Shown here: piece by piece, positions 34,601-48,665 of the stretch
How positions within the stretch are numbered: position 1 is the stretch's first letter
Layout of the letters: the number at the start of each line of letters is the position of its first letter
Notes under the pieces: model-generated
Database searches by the model: none
What the model saw: only the letters and a program-made list of their open reading frames with translations
Told to the model about the DNA's origin: nothing
Source: Holacanthus passer
Lineage: Eukaryota; Chordata; Actinopteri; Pomacanthidae
Reading direction: 5' to 3'
Length of the DNA stretch: 64,000 nucleotides
NCBI GenBank assembly: GCA_025331565.1
Contig: JAFREQ010000039.1
Coordinates: forward strand, 868,001 to 932,000
Translations under genes and position numbers: made by a program

Positions 34601-37362
34601 GAAATTAAATGAAATTAAAACATTTTTCAGCTTCAACATTTGATATGTTGTCTTTGCACTATTTTCATTTAAATATAGGGTTTAAATGATTTGCACACCA
34701 TCAAATTCTGTTTTTATTAACATTTTACACAGTGTCCCAACTTTTTTGGAATTGGGTTTGTATTTTATAATTGTTCATATATTTTGGCATAAAAGCTTCA
34801 AGTACTGCAGGAACAACCACCAAGTACTAAATGTCACTCCTCAGTAGACAGTCTCAAGGCTAATACTGTTATGTATGTATTGCTAGTGGTAGAGCTTCCT
34901 CTCTCCCTGTTTCCATGCAGAAAACAACAGTTGTGTAGAGAATCTAAATGTGAAAGAGTGGCAGGATGGCCTCAGAGCGCTGTTACCCAACATCAACATC
35001 AACTTTCGAGGACTACCCAACTCGTTGTCATCCTCATCGTCATCCTCCTCCTCATCCAGTGTAAACCACACACGGCCACCAGGGGTTTCTGGTCATGTTT
35101 CTCACAGCCTCTGCTGGGACGGCACAGCCAGCTGGATAGATCCAGCCATCATCAGAGGTAAGAGTCCTTATCCATCAAACCATAACCCTACCTACAGAAC
35201 CTGCATTGCTCCACGTAACCATAGTTACTTGCATCCCTTCTTACAGAAGTTAGCCTAGCAAGTCATCAGCTGGCCTTGTCTGTTACATGACCATTGCCTT
35301 GCTCATTGTCCATGTCCATCGCTTCCCCTGACATGAGACACACTATAATTCTCTCGAAGCACAGGCAGACACAAATGGCTGTCTTGCTACTGGCTTATTT
35401 GAAGGCTTCACTCCAAACCCGCTGGCTTACTGGTCTTGCTTAAGAGTCTAAATCACTCAAGAGCAGCCCAAAGAGATTTGTAGATAGCTCTGAGCTAACA
35501 CTTCAAAATAATACTACTGTGATTGTATATTGAAATGAATAATAAGGGCAACTTTAAAATATTCTTAATTGTGACAGTGGTCATAGAAAAGGCAAACAAA
35601 TTACAAAATAATGTTAACAATATACTGGCAATTGTTACACACACCATGACCATCAGCTTGGTTGGCCAAATTTGCAAATGGACATCCAATCACAATGCTA
35701 CCAGGATCAAGATACCAAGCACCTTTATTGTTATGTAAGTAAGTAATGATACATCTTTGAAAGATCTGATAAGTACTAAGAGGAGATGTTAAATTCCTCT
35801 TGGTCCATCACATATTGTTCAACAACAGCATCACCACAATCTCATTCTTAACCATTTAGGACTTTGAGAGAATCTGGGGGTTTTAGTGACTTTGGGGACT
35901 TAAAGTTATTACCCCAGTATTTCTAAAATTATTGCTACAACCCCATGACAATAACCTTCTTTGCCTTTGTGATGGTGGGACCACTGTCTACCACAGTCCT
36001 ACAAGTCAAAGCAGGTTAAAGGTACCAGTCATTAAAATCCAAAATCACAACAGGCACACATGAAAAAGAACTGACCGAAAATGAGCAAGTACGACAATAT
36101 TTTTAGTTTGGTTATTTCACGTTCAGATCTGTGACAAATGTTTCCCATAACCCCAGTCCCCATGTGGTTCTGTAGCTAGAGCAGACTGACAGGATAACCT
36201 TTTTATATGGCTGGATGGACACCTGGAAATGTGGTGAGCTACTTTTTGGATGGGTTCTGCAAAACATGAGTTTACATCACTGCTACTACATTTGTTTGTC
36301 ATCACTGCTCAGACTCAAGGCTGCAGCTGTAGTTCCATGCATGTTACCTCTAAAGCACAACATTATACAGACAGATAGTTAGAACTTCATTGCCAAAAGT
36401 CAATAACATTAATGAAATTTCTGTCTCACATAGAAACACGTGTTTATCAGGGCTAAATAGTATCCACATGTAATCTTTTATGGTACTGATATGAATTATT
36501 TTGTGGCTAGTGACCTTGTGGGTCACAGTGGAATGAACAAATATTTGTTTTGGTAGGGCAGTGTGTCTTTTCCCCCTCCATCTCTGTAAGGGGCACATGG
36601 TATTCTGTAGGTAGCAGCACAGTTTATTATTCCCTCCAGTCCCAACCCGTGCCGTTCCCTCCCCCAGTGGCCTGAGGCACAGCACCTCTTACCGGGAAGA
36701 AACTCGTAACAACCGCCTTCAGCAGTCAGGCTCAGGGTGTCAATCTCATCCCACTTTGTAGTTTGTGCTGTAGTTGTGCTAAACTATGTGTGTATGTGTG
36801 CTGTTGATGAGGATATGGGGGCCATTTGTAACCCAATTTAAAAGATCTTCAATTTTGGATCATGCTCAGAACCAGGTGCTTTAACTTGCTGAGGAATATT
36901 GAGAAGCGCAAGCATACATTATTTTGAATAAAATATTATCACTTACCCAGCTAAAGCTCTACTGATTATTTTTATATTAACTGAATCAAATAGAATCTGA
37001 TTTGTTTATTAGTATTTTAAAATGATTGAATTTCAAACGTTGTATCTGAGTGTACTGTTACCTTGTTTTCTTCAGGTATACCAGCCCCCAGTGGCAACAG
37101 TCTGGGCTCTCTTCAAGAAGACAATCCTCCACACTGGCTCAAGTCCTTGCAGACGCTCACAGAAATGGATGCCCCATTCAGGTCTGTCTCACAAAATGGC
37201 CCCTTCAGGAGCCAGCCACCCCCCCACAGAGATGGTTGGGCACACTACCCGGCTCCCACCAACCAGTTCCACTCCCCACCACCAGGCTTCCAGACAGGCT
37301 TTAGAACTGCAGCGCAGACCCAGACAGACCTGCTACAGAGCGCTCTTATCAACCGCCACTAG
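22471..37362 (+). CDS. cnot4: CCR4-NOT transcription complex subunit 4 (E3 ubiquitin ligase)
   Basis: Twelve coding exons: 22471-22644, 23010-23207, 24037-24123, 24283-24384, 24481-24606, 25408-25532, 25882-26061, 26454-26517, 26681-26936, 27835-28380, 34921-35157 and 37076-37362. Their sum is 2382 nt, 793 residues plus TAG, with every phase consistent. Domains in order: C4C4 RING (14-56), Lys/Glu-rich helical linker (about 70-100), RRM (about 109-189), CCCH finger (C196-x8-C205-x4-C210-x3-H214), then a long disordered Ser/Pro-rich tail. The tail has conserved blocks such as DWQAAFGFG, EWQDGLRALLPNININF and NPPHWLKSLQTLTEMD, and ends in DLLQSALINRH. CNOT4 is a cytoplasmic and nuclear RING ligase that works with UBE2D-type E2s and the CCR4-NOT deadenylase in ribosome-stall and mRNA decay control. 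The length is in the family range, with no break seen. Alternative 3' ends are likely (see 29945-30006). Confidence 0.96.
22766..22893. repeat. dispersed teleost repeat in the first intron between cnot4 coding exons
   Basis: Runs from GAGAGTCTATGGGGATTCAC through CATTCGAGGAACTGCAG and TTTTTGGCACTTC to CCGAGGTTGCCGCTT. I recall this from many fish genomes as a short interspersed repeat. It has no coding content. Confidence 0.5.
23010..23207 (+). CDS. cnot4: cnot4 coding exon 2 (linker and start of RRM)
   Basis: 198 bp, acceptor TTCTGCAG, donor TCTGAG|GTGAGA. Encodes residues 59-124, starting PYPEDPAVYKPLSQEEL. It continues through the Lys-rich helical stretch into RNLVFVVGLSQRLADSE, the first RRM strand. 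Confidence 0.95.
23208..24036. other. cnot4 intron
   Basis: Starts with a short (CA)n at about 23216-23234. No other feature recognised. Confidence 0.6.
24037..24123 (+). CDS. cnot4: cnot4 coding exon 3 (RRM)
   Basis: 87 bp, acceptor TTAACAG, donor TCACAG|GTGAGG. Encodes VLKRPEYFGKFGKI and HKVVINNSTSYAGSQ of the RRM core. It is too short to stand out as an ORF; it was found by phase and homology. Confidence 0.95.
24283..24384 (+). CDS. cnot4: cnot4 coding exon 4 (RRM end)
   Basis: 102 bp, acceptor TTTTCCCAG, donor CTTAAG|GTAATT. Encodes GPSASAYVTYIRSEDTLRA and VNNVVVDGRTLK, completing the RRM. Confidence 0.95.
24481..24606 (+). CDS. cnot4: cnot4 coding exon 5 (CCCH finger)
   Basis: 126 bp, acceptor GTGTTTGCAG, donor ATGCAG|GTAAGT. 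Contains the zinc ligands of the CCCH finger (YCSYFLKSMQC, PDCMYLH) and then DEAASFTKEEMQ. Confidence 0.95.
24607..25407. other. cnot4 intron
   Basis: 801 bp with no recognised feature apart from the branch and polypyrimidine region before exon 6 (CTCTCTCTCTAATC). Confidence 0.6.
25408..25532 (+). CDS. cnot4: cnot4 coding exon 6
   Basis: 125 bp, acceptor CTTCCAG, donor CTACAGAG|GTGGTC. Encodes AGKHQEYEQKLLQDLYKM and then PALSEDKPKSKANSLQR, the helical end of the folded region. The donor lacks the usual purine-rich +3 to +5, and the reading frame runs on into the intron for some codons. Confidence 0.93.
25882..26061 (+). CDS. cnot4: cnot4 coding exon 7
   Basis: 180 bp, acceptor GTCCCAG, donor GCTAG|GTAAAC. 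Encodes SNCCGKDDWLSLQPSGRM and a Ser/Pro-rich stretch ending FSSKCDLA. It starts the disordered C-terminal half. Confidence 0.93.
26454..26517 (+). CDS. cnot4: cnot4 coding exon 8 (64-bp small exon)
   Basis: Acceptor TATCTTACAG, donor CAATGG|GTAAGA. Encodes SPSNKLPILPIISIGNGE and TSQW. Skipping it would shift the frame, so it is probably constitutive. Confidence 0.9.
26681..26936 (+). CDS. cnot4: cnot4 coding exon 9
   Basis: 256 bp, acceptor CTCTGTAG, donor CCTCAG|GTAGGC. Encodes RLGSDSPSPPPGLTRPS to PQSLFTS, a Ser/Pro-rich region including HTVHSPFEAAVAESQSLFSD. Confidence 0.93.
26937..27834. other. cnot4 intron
   Basis: Holds a dispersed repeat copy at 27348-27475 (listed separately). Nothing else recognised. 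Confidence 0.55.
27348..27475. repeat. dispersed repeat shared with 16577-16830
   Basis: GGCTACTCTGCCATAGACAGG and CACTGAAAATACCTGAAGTC followed by GGATTTCACTCATTGG match the blocks at 16577 and 16767 with divergence. Here the two blocks are close together. Confidence 0.5.
27835..28380 (+). CDS. cnot4: cnot4 coding exon 10 (largest; Ser-rich tail)
   Basis: 546 bp, acceptor GTATGCAG, donor ATCTCAG|GTAAGA. Begins DTIPVSSSTDWQAAFGFG and includes EDDLGFDPFDITHRAL and ADLIEKELSVED, then a His/Ser-rich part with a run of serines broken by Cys and Thr. It ends LGGIPIS with phase 1. Translation can continue into the intron for about 20 codons if the donor is unused. Confidence 0.95.
28381..29944. 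other. cnot4 intron before the alternative exon
   Basis: No gene or clear repeat family recognised. A pyrimidine-rich stretch (TCTCTCTCTTTTTCTCTTC) at 29848-29866 lies about 80 bp upstream of the acceptor at 29944. Confidence 0.5.
29945..30006 (+). CDS. cnot4: probable alternative terminal coding exon of cnot4 (short isoform)
   Basis: An acceptor (CATTCCATTGCAG) ends at 29944. Spliced in phase to exon 10 (TCA G|CA), the next bases read APVYNSRAMSLPFWTKDDYC and then TAA at 30004-30006. The result would be a 639-residue protein lacking the last two exons. ATTAAA at 30110-30115 is a plausible poly(A) signal. The peptide is non-repetitive and coding-like, which random intron sequence rarely gives, but there is no direct transcript evidence here. 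Confidence 0.5.
30110..30115 (+). other. possible polyadenylation signal ATTAAA for the short cnot4 isoform
   Basis: Lies 104 bp after the alternative stop, with a T-rich stretch downstream (TTTCATTATTTATTTATT). Confidence 0.4.
30116..33339. other. cnot4 intron: no gene recognised
   Basis: AT-rich intron body. Near 32985-33080 a GGGCTGTATAATCAAAC start and GGTATCAAAAC motifs hint at another decayed hAT-like repeat. One ORF at 31496-31690 looks random. Confidence 0.45.
33342..34760 (+). mobile_element. complete but dead Tc1/mariner-type element
   Basis: Flanked by TA on both sides (33340-33341 and 34761-34762). The left end CAACCCCAATTCCAAAAAAG pairs with the right end CTTTTTTGGAATTGGGTTTG, and inverted similarity continues about 80 bp inward. 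The plus-strand transposase runs from the ATG near 33739 (MGRGSPLCERLREQTV then a stop) to GDATQW and a stop near 34545. It includes HNIVKRFRESGEIAVG and ASMMVWGGISAHGMGSLHI, with many stops and frameshifts. Around 33503-33550 a LINE-type tail is inserted. Immobile by itself. Confidence 0.85.
33503..33550 (+). repeat. LINE-type 3' tail inserted in the Tc1 element
   Basis: TTTCCCCACTGAGGGACG followed by AATAAAGG and TTATC repeats. Similar tails occur at 40355, 40976 (reversed), 41494 (reversed) and 53297. Confidence 0.6.
34921..35157 (+). CDS. cnot4: cnot4 coding exon 11
   Basis: 237 bp, acceptor CCATGCAG, donor ATCAGAG|GTAAGA. Encodes ENNSCVENLNVKEWQDGLRA and LLPNININF, a strongly conserved block. 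A run of about twelve serines and SWIDPAIIRG follow. Confidence 0.95.
35158..37075. other. cnot4 last intron
   Basis: No gene or repeat family recognised. Short ORFs on both strands look random. Confidence 0.55.
37076..37362 (+). CDS. cnot4: cnot4 coding exon 12, with stop
   Basis: Acceptor TTTTCTTCAG. Encodes GIPAPSGNSLGSLQEDNPPH and WLKSLQTLTEMD, a Pro-rich stretch, then PPPGFQTGFRTAAQTQTDLL and QSALINRH with TAG at 37360. Two other open frames overlap this exon but are shadows. Confidence 0.95.
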
Positions 37363-37600
37363 GGACTGTCAATACACATACACTCACACACACAAACACA
37401 CACACAAACACATCACCACTTCGACCTAGACCAAATCAGTGGATACAAGGCAAACTACCCCAGCCACACCTCTTGACACTATCTGAATGCATTAGATCTC
37501 TACATACTGCTGAGACAAACACATACTTATCATGTTCATTAAGTGGGTTTGAGAAATGCTTTGGAATAAAAGCAGACCTTTGTGATGTTTAAGAGTGATT
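37363..37600 (+). other. cnot4: cnot4 3' UTR with polyadenylation signal
   Basis: A (CA)-rich stretch at 37376-37413 follows the stop. AATAAA at 37565-37570 is followed by a GT-rich segment (CTTTGTGATGTTT), so cleavage near 37590 is likely. Longer 3' ends are possible; another AATAAA lies near 39105. Confidence 0.55.
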
Positions 37601-40350
37601 GAAGTCTTCATGACAGAAGTTGTTTCCAAGAATCCATTTAGAGGTCACATGCTGCATTTGAGAAAGAGGCCCTTGATTCTTTTGTCAGGAAGAAATTGGA
37701 GGTTTAGGTATGGTAGGTTCTAAGGAGCTGCACAGCTATGGAAGTATATTGATGAGAGAAATTTTGAGAGCACAAAACTATTTCGAGCGCTACTCAGTCT
37801 GCAATAATTGAAATTGTAGGCTAAATGATTATGCATATAGGCATAGAATATGTAAATCACGTCATCCATGTTGACATCTTACCAATCGCTACTTACAGAG
37901 AAGCAATATATTCAAAACCAGAACTTTTGCAGACTTTAACATTGGAAAAGGATGACCCTGACATCCAAATGTGTATGTGTTGCAGCTTGTTAGTTAAAAA
38001 TGGTTAATAAGCGGAGCAGCTGGAGAAAATTAAATAAGCAGACTTTAGGGTCTCAACACTGGGTCACACCAAAAAGTGGTACAGCAAAATTCATATGTAC
38101 ATCCTCACAAAATAGGTGGTCTTGAAATTCTGATGACATGTCCTCCAGTGATGTCACTTGAGTAAGTGTTGGTTGAGTATGGAGATTCGTCTGAAAAAGA
38201 CAAAAAATGCGGGGGTGTGGAGTTTGAAAGAAGTGAGCTCCTGCAACTCACACACACTTGAATCTCTGACCGAACTCTCAGCAGTCAAGTTGCATTGTGG
38301 GTAATGTAGAAGCCAGGTTTTAGGGAAGAAGAATGCAAACAAAAAAGATAATATCTCTTGTTCTACTGCATCAATTGTGATCCATTTTAGTGCGCTGTTC
38401 ACCGTGACTCTGACAGTGTTATTGGAGTGAAAAGCTAAATCAGTGTCACTCTATTAATTCACAAGATCAAAGGGATTATTTTGAGAAAACAGAAAAAAAA
38501 AATTTCAATTGGAAGAGGTGCAATACTTCAGAATGAATGCATACACAGGTCTGTTTATACCACAGTGGGTGTCTGTATTTATGGATGTTTTCACTTGTGT
38601 TTTCATCTATGGTCCACATGTTTCGGGCTGCACACATCTGTTGGCCAAACCTCCGTATCAGAGGGTTAAAGGTAGACAGACAGCAGAAGGATGTGAAGTA
38701 TCCCAGTTCATTCAGCATTCACTGTCAGCAGACCTTGCCTATTGACTCAGATTCATATGAAAACTTGAACTGCAGGTGTGATGATGTAAGTAAAGAGTGC
38801 TATTTAGAACATTTGAGAAGAATACTTGTTTGTAAAAAAAAAAAAGAAAGAAAAGTTTTTAATTGGACTGGCCTGTGGTCATTTCAGAAGATTGATTGTT
38901 CCTTGAGGAATTGTGTACTGGGATCGCAGGGCTTCAGATCAACCAAACCAAACCATCATTAACATTAGGTGTACTTCACGTACCCCTTTATCATCCAAAA
39001 GCTTCAGTTTTAATGGTCTTAATTTGTATCTTTTTTTATAATTTAACAGTATTCTTGAGGATTGATGCAGTCTAATGTTTTCATAATGTTCAAACATGTT
39101 TAAAATAAAGAGCTGAGGGGACACCTCTTTAGATCTGGAACATAAAACAAACTAAATATAAAATAAAACATAAAATATGAAGTGTGTTGGGTTTGGTCCT
39201 TATTTCTCCTCCTCCTCTGCGATGGAAAGAAGCTTCTGTTCATCCAGGGCTCATTTTGTCTCACGTCTCTCCTATTGGAACCAACTGGTGAGATGCTCTC
39301 ATGGTTTCCGCTGAGGCTTCTGCATGTAACACCAAACGCATGTCCTGTAAAAGCATTTGAAAGAACAGACCTCAAATGCGTTCAGTGTGTGCCAGTTGCC
39401 TTTATCTTGCCGCTTGCAGATCATTTCAAGAGTAAATGAAGCGCTCATACTGTGCCTGGCGTTGGCATGCTTACATGCGCGAGTGACACTGTCACACGTT
39501 CAGCAGCAAACTCCCCAGAACAACAAACAAACTGGCCAAGCAAGCTGACATTAAGCAGAGTTTAGAGATGATATCTAAAATTATGAGACAGACCCTGTTT
39601 CTGACTTTAATTAACGGGCATGTAGACATTTGTTAGACGGTTGTTTGATGATCTATATTCATCGCCAGTGGGGCTTCTGAAGGCAAATATCCACATCTCT
39701 GATCATGTTGAGGAAGGGAAACTCATCTTGTTGCCATGTAAAGACATTATTGAATGATTCTTGGTTTGCCTTTGTGAAGGAATTTATCCATTCATAGTGA
39801 ACTGTTATTCATTTACAGACCACTTGCCTACAATTCTGTGTATTCCTTAAATCTCCTGTTCCATTCACCACCATGCATGATAGTACCGTCTAGGATGAGA
39901 ACCAACAGCATTATTAAACACACCAATGAGATTAATTTTGCTGTGATTTTACATTCACTTCAGTTCAGAAATGATGAGGCTGTTGGCCTGATCTGTTGGC
40001 CTGATCTCCTCACAATCTGATTTAAGCTGACAGAAATGAACAAATGGATGTTAATAAAATTGCCATACCAGAACTTGTCATGTCCCCGCTGAAGAATCAG
40101 GTTTCCAGGCAGGTTTGGGGTGTATTGTCTCGTATTGGTCAGGTCCAGGTTTGGTCATTTTCAAACATGATTTATAAGGACATGTCTCTTTCCCTCTCTG
40201 ACTGTGCAAATCAACTGTGTCAACTGTGTAGGGTGGACGATCTGTTGCATTAGCCTGGAGAGCTATGTATAGATGTATGTTTAAAACTCAACTCAATATG
40301 ACATTTTTTTTCATCAGTTTTATAGGACTTCATTATTTTCATAATGTGAA
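37601..40350. other. intergenic region between cnot4 and tmem178b
   Basis: No gene recognised. A segment near 38200-38400 (GTTGCATTGTGGGTAATGTAG, then TTTTAGTGCGCTGTTC) resembles a dispersed fish repeat. Several ORFs of up to 141 codons around 38.5-38.9 kb are low-quality and lack family resemblance. Confidence 0.45.
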
Positions 40351-40354
40351 TAGT

Positions 40355-40398
40355 GAATTTCCCCACTGAGAGAAGAATAAAGGAATACCTTATCTTAT
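40355..40398 (+). repeat. LINE-type 3' tail
   Basis: GAATTTCCCCACTGAGAGAAG followed by AATAAAGGAATACCTTATCTTA, the same tail as at 33503 and 53297. No reverse transcriptase can be read upstream. Confidence 0.55.
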
Positions 40399-40975
40399 AA
40401 TGGACATCTTACCTGTATTTCAAAATGCTTTTTGTCAAAAGTCTGTTTTATTTCATAATGGCATTTTTCCAATCAAACTTTTATTTCATGTGACTTTTCA
40501 TGACAGCGGTGTTGTCACTGCCCTCTCACTTTTTAGCCAATCACATGTTCCCTGACTCTTCAGCAAGCTCAACAACTGCTACAAAATATAGCCAGTTACC
40601 TCCTGTTAGCTAGCAACAACTATGCAAAGTAATTCTGTCACCCAACTAGAAACTGCAGCTGTAAATAAACACAGATACAGTAACATTTGCTGAAACAACA
40701 TCTCATTCTATTTACATAGTTTAACAAGCTGCTCATGCAATTTAGCAGCCCCATGTTTCAATCAAGTCGGGTCTTAAAGACAGGGCCCAATTCTTTGTTG
40801 AGGAAGAATTCAGCACCACAGCTCTTGCAGTCCAGTAGAGTTAAAGCAATTTCACGCTCAATCGCATTATCAGTTTGTGTCAAAAAGTCTCACATTGAAA
40901 AAATATATTATGATTCCAAAGAAAAACCAAGGCCTCATTGAACTGACCTATGGATTGTATGGATGGCATCATTAA

Positions 40976-41015
40976 TAAGATATACCTTTATTCGTCCCAC
41001 AGTGGGGAGATTCAC
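40976..41015 (-). repeat. LINE-type 3' tail, reversed
   Basis: TAAGATATACCTTTATTCG then TCCCACAGTGGGGAGATTC is the reverse complement of the same tail family. Confidence 0.55.
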
Positions 41016-41493
41016 AATTCACAATTATAAAAAGATGTGTGCTGACCTATCTGCGCAGTTTATGATCAGTCACTTCTGCTCTGGTCTCTTCTGAGAAGTC
41101 TATTTTGAAGGTTCAGAGGAATGACTCTATGATGAAGCAGACTTTGATGAAACATGATTATCCTATGATCATCATCATGAGATATTGAAGATCTGATCAC
41201 CAGAAAACCATGTCTGATGTCTCCAGGAAACATTATAATTACATCATTATATGTAATAATATGTATGGTAATATATATGGACATATGGACTATGCCACTG
41301 TCATATCTCATTTCCCTGCTCTCTAGTTGTAAGGGTTTAGCTGGATACAGAAGGGTGAGTTTTCACTGAACCCTTTATAGGTACTATCACTCTCACTGAA
41401 GAACTTGTGACAAAGATGTTAACACACATAGCAGCTTTTGCCTGAAACACTGTGCTCTAATGTACTTCCCTTTCTTCAGTAGAGTTTATAGGA

Positions 41494-41545
41494 TAAGGTA
41501 AGATATTCCTTTATTAGTCCCACAACGGGGAAACTTACAAATTTA
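41494..41545 (-). repeat. LINE-type 3' tail, reversed
   Basis: AAGGTAAGATATTCCTTTAT followed by TAGTCCCACAACGGGGAAAC. Same family and orientation as 40976, only about 0.5 kb away. Confidence 0.55.
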
Positions 41546-41600
41546 ATTTAGACCCCACATAGACAATGTCACTGTAAAAATCAATTTGGATCACATTACC

Positions 41601-41775
41601 GGGGCGGCTGTAGCTCAGGAGGTTGGTGGTTCAATTCCTGGCCCCTGCAGTCTATGTGTTGAAGTGTCCTTGGGCAAGATACTGAACCCCAAATTGCCCC
41701 TGATGGCTGTTCCATCATCGTGTGAATGTACATCGCCTTGGATAAAAGCATCTGCTAAATGAAATTGTAGAATTG
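41601..41775 (+). mobile_element. tRNA-derived SINE
   Basis: The head has an A-box-like GCTGTAGCTCAGGAG and a B box GGTTCAATTCC, as in tRNA promoters. The body contains GTCCTTGGGCAAGATACTGA and the tail has TTGGATAAAAGCATCTGCTA. A second diverged copy is at 48475-48665. Confidence 0.75.
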
Positions 41776-41779
41776 TAAA

Positions 41780-44564
41780 TTAATTTACAACCACACAATG
41801 TCATCCTTTATTCTGCCTCTCAAATATTTGTGCTTTATATGCATTTTCTACAAGAGGGAGATTTATTGATATATATGTATAATATGGAATGTAAGTGCAA
41901 CACATCAATAGCACCAGAATTTGTTGCAAGAGAGCAGATAGATCGAATAGAGTTTCTGTTATTAAAGGTTAATTTTGGTTTATCACAACTTGGGACTTCA
42001 TTTGCTGTTGTTTGATGATTAAATTCTGCACACCAAGTTATTTTCTGAGATCTGGGAACTCATTGACATTCATACAAAGTCCAATACATAAGTCCAGCCA
42101 GTCAGGCAACACAAGCAGTCAGATGTTCAGACAGGTTGCAAACAAGCCAACAGTTAATGCAGATTATCTAAACAAGTACCAGTCCAAGCAGTGTTGGCTA
42201 CTGGGCCATAAGGTGTTGATTGACGGGAACACACCAATCTACAGTTTTATTGTATAAACACTAAGGGCTTAATTCTGAACTTGACATATTTATTTTATTG
42301 ATTTTTGTTTGACAGATACAGAGCACATTATAAATCAGCTGTAAATGTGACAGAGATAGTCAAAAATCCATTTTCATCTGTAGCCCCTGGAGTACATTAT
42401 ATTTTTACTTTATTGTTGATTTTTCTTTTTTCTTTTTGTTTGGCTTTCAGTTCTGATTAAGCATAAGCTTGAGCCTCGTTCACCGGACTGAATCTTGGCA
42501 GGAAATTGTTTGACTTTGACTTCAATTAAGAATAAAGGCAGTGACTGACAATAGTTGCTGACACAAAAGACACATAGGTAAACCTTGCTTAACCATATTT
42601 CCCAGTCCCACACCCCACTGGTATGCAACACAGATATTGACTTTCTTACCAATCCCAGATCCAAAAATGTTAACACCCTGATCTAATTGGGATACGGGCT
42701 TATAAAATAAGACCCAAGTTGTAATTAACCAGAATTATTCTTGAACAGATCCCAGTTCAGGTTTTGTTTCTGGATTAACTCTACTGTGGTTTTACAATAG
42801 ATGGTTCCAATGGTGGCTTATGTTGACTGTGGTCCAACTAAATAGACTGCAAATGGACTGCATTTATATAGCACTTTTCTAGTCCTACCTTTCCAAGTAA
42901 CAACATTTCAATGTCTGTTTTTTTTGTATTGTATTGTTGGAATTGGATCTTAACTAACTGCTGTATTTGGTCCTGCTGACAGTTTAAATGGCCTTTTTAT
43001 TGCATTATAATCATCCTCCCCGATGTGCATAGAAGTATTCAAGCCCATGCTAGTGTGTGTTTTGTTTACTGACTCATCATTGGTCATCATCATCATCATC
43101 ATAGGCCTTGACAATTCTTAGTTTTTCTTCTTTAGTCTAGACATCTTTCAAAGGAGTAAGGTGACACTTTTTTAACCTACTGCTTTCGTACTGTACTGTT
43201 TACAAAGAAAACCATGGTAGATCTTGGCTGTTGATGAAAGAAAAATATGATCTGGATGAAAACCTCTGCGCTCTGAGAAACAGTGGATCTTCACAGTTTC
43301 TTGCAAAGAAAAGCTGGAGCACAATGTGATCAGATGCAATAACTCCAGCCTTCATTCGTTGCTCAGGGCAGCAGAATGCAAAGTTGAACATTGAACATTA
43401 AAACAACTCTTCTTAATCAGCCATGTCTGCTGGGAATCTTGAGAAAAGATGACAAGGCAGAGGTCAGCTGGGTTAAACAGGATACTACATCTCTCCATTA
43501 TGTCTTTCTGTTCATCAGAATTTATAGAATCATTTATACATCCCAAGGCAGGGCTCCACTTTGCTGTTATAATATTTTTTAACAACTTTTTTTCTATATA
43601 GGCTGCAAAACAACACCTCCCCACACATACATACACTCATACACATTTACTTCTATGACTAGAATGGAAAAAAATCAAACAAACACGACATTTGATCTGA
43701 AAGTACGCTCGGTCAACAGTTCTTTCACAACATGATAGGTTCAGTAAAAAGGAAAATACACTTTGAATAAAAGTGGAATGCATGTATAAAATGCTAAATG
43801 GCATATGGGATCATCAAACAGAATGGACTGCAACTACATGAGAATGAAAATGGTCCAACATGACAGTTCCTGGTTGTCTCTTCTCTGGAATATTCTGTAC
43901 AATAATGTACAACAGTGGAGGTCCTGGATCTCCTTGCATGTCCCAAGTAACTGGAGGGACCTTAGAAACTGGAACACTGAAAGTTAACAGATGGCCACTA
44001 AACATGATCCCAGCCCAGCAAGTCCCATGGTTTCATGTCTGGTCCATTCCCTGGTGAATTATCCCACAGGAGGCTCAAAGAGGCCAGTTGCATGAGAAAC
44101 TTCCATAAGATGACTGTATCTTAACAATCTGACTGTTTGCATTCAGTACTGCTGATTCACTGAGTTCTCCGCAATCACAGTAGACCAGTTAATAGAAGCA
44201 GTTCCCACATTGAGTGCCCTCTCTTTTGCTTTAACCACTTACTATCCAAAATTTTGTCTTTCAGTGTTTCCATGAATTTCCTTTGCAACATTTCAAAGTC
44301 ATGGTTCTTTTCAGCACCCGCTCCACAACAACAAAACGAGCACAACTTCAAAATTTTGATAATATTTCTTTAGTTCTTCAGTTTTTTCTGTTATTTTCAA
44401 GATAGCAGATCGTCAAGACACCCATTTTTAAACACACACACAAATTTAAAAAAAATCTGTAGCCAGGAGAGACTGGAGCTAAGTGGACGGATGAAGACAT
44501 GGAACAGTTTAGTTTGTTTGTTGTCAATCTGTGGGTTCAGTCGGTCTTCTTGCAGCTTCCAGCT
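41780..44564. other. intergenic and tmem178b 3' UTR region
   Basis: The tmem178b 3' UTR begins at 44564 and extends left; its end cannot be fixed from sequence. A (CAT)n/(ATC)n tract lies at about 43085-43101. No other gene recognised. Confidence 0.45.
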
Positions 44565-48474
<3,910 letters not shown>

Positions 48475-48665
48475 TGGGCGATCGTGGCTCAGAAAGTAGA
48501 GAGGCCTGTGACCAATTGGAGGGTCAGTGGCTCGATCCCTGGCCCTTGCAGGCTGCATGTCCATGTGCTTGGGCAAGATACTGAACCCCAAACTGCACCA
48601 AATGGCTGTTCTAACTCTCAGATGTACACTGTTTTGGGTAAAAGTGTCTGCTAAATAGAATTGTA
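48475..48665 (+). mobile_element. tRNA-derived SINE, second copy
   Basis: GGGCGATCGTGGCTCAGAAA head, GGCTCGATCCC B box, CTTGGGCAAGATACTGAACC body and GTAAAAGTGTCTGCTAAAT tail. It matches the SINE at 41601 with divergence. Confidence 0.7.

Noticed and set aside
37022..37429. Two other plus-strand ORFs over the last cnot4 exon, one of 135 codons
   Set aside because: They are off-frame; the frame entered from exon 11 gives the conserved CNOT4 C-terminus.
38537..38962. 141-codon plus-strand ORF in the cnot4-tmem178b gap
   Set aside because: Composition looks random, it spans a poly(A) run, overlapping frames are equally open, and no family resemblance was found.
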